From NCBI GenBank assembly GCA_963972425.1, contig CAXAUF010000093.1:1-5586 (forward strand): a stretch of DNA of 5,586 bases. The letters run 5' to 3'. Source of the DNA: Algorimicrobium sp002414705. GTDB taxonomy: Bacteria > Bacteroidota > Bacteroidia > Flavobacteriales > Flavobacteriaceae. The notes beneath the pieces were generated by a model. The model saw nothing but the letters and a program-made list of their open reading frames with translations, made no database searches and was not told the DNA's origin. Made by a program: the position numbers and the translations under genes. Within the stretch, counting starts at the first letter, position 1, and the number at the start of each line of letters is the position of its first letter. Of this stretch, positions 5,586-5,586 are shown one piece after another.

Positions 5586-5586
5586 A

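Overview
The window looks like the chromosome of a marine-type member of the Bacteroidota, most likely Flavobacteriaceae. The DNA is very AT-rich and start codons have A-rich leaders without Shine-Dalgarno sequences. One intergenic region carries a Bacteroidota-type promoter (TTG ... TAnnTTTG). The proteins are typical of this group: a DUF6090 membrane protein, a DUF2975/YozG-like pair, a relaxed-lipobox serine hydrolase and a small outer-membrane beta-barrel protein. All seven complete genes are on the + strand. A fragment at the right edge may be the end of a convergent gene.

Left part (1-2080): a DUF6090-family single-pass membrane protein is followed by a secreted esterase of the alpha/beta-hydrolase fold with a C-terminal TPR-like tail. 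The esterase gene lies between two perfect 10-bp inverted copies of GTTGGCAAAC. The left copy forms part of a small imperfect hairpin. The right copy opens a repeat-like block of about 60 bp with its own direct repeat and hairpin. This layout suggests a mobile or cassette-like unit, but that is inference.

Middle part (2080-4615): a perfect 25-bp palindrome overlaps the -33 element of the best promoter in the window. It precedes a DUF2975 four-helix membrane protein and, 3 bp later, a 68-aa Cro/CI-type regulator, a pairing known from B. subtilis YoaS/YozG. A small P-loop kinase-like ATPase and a penicillin-binding/class C beta-lactamase-like lipoprotein follow on the same strand with short gaps. 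The simplest reading is an autoregulated promoter driving at least the first two genes and perhaps all four.

Right part (4616-5586): a 165-bp spacer holds short palindromes, a sigma70-like promoter match and a run of 14 A just before the next start codon. Then comes a secreted 210-aa beta-barrel protein, ended by a 23-bp perfect hairpin that could terminate transcription in both directions. The last 100 bp contain only a possible C-terminal end of a minus-strand gene. No tRNA, rRNA, CRISPR array, transposase or integrase gene was seen.
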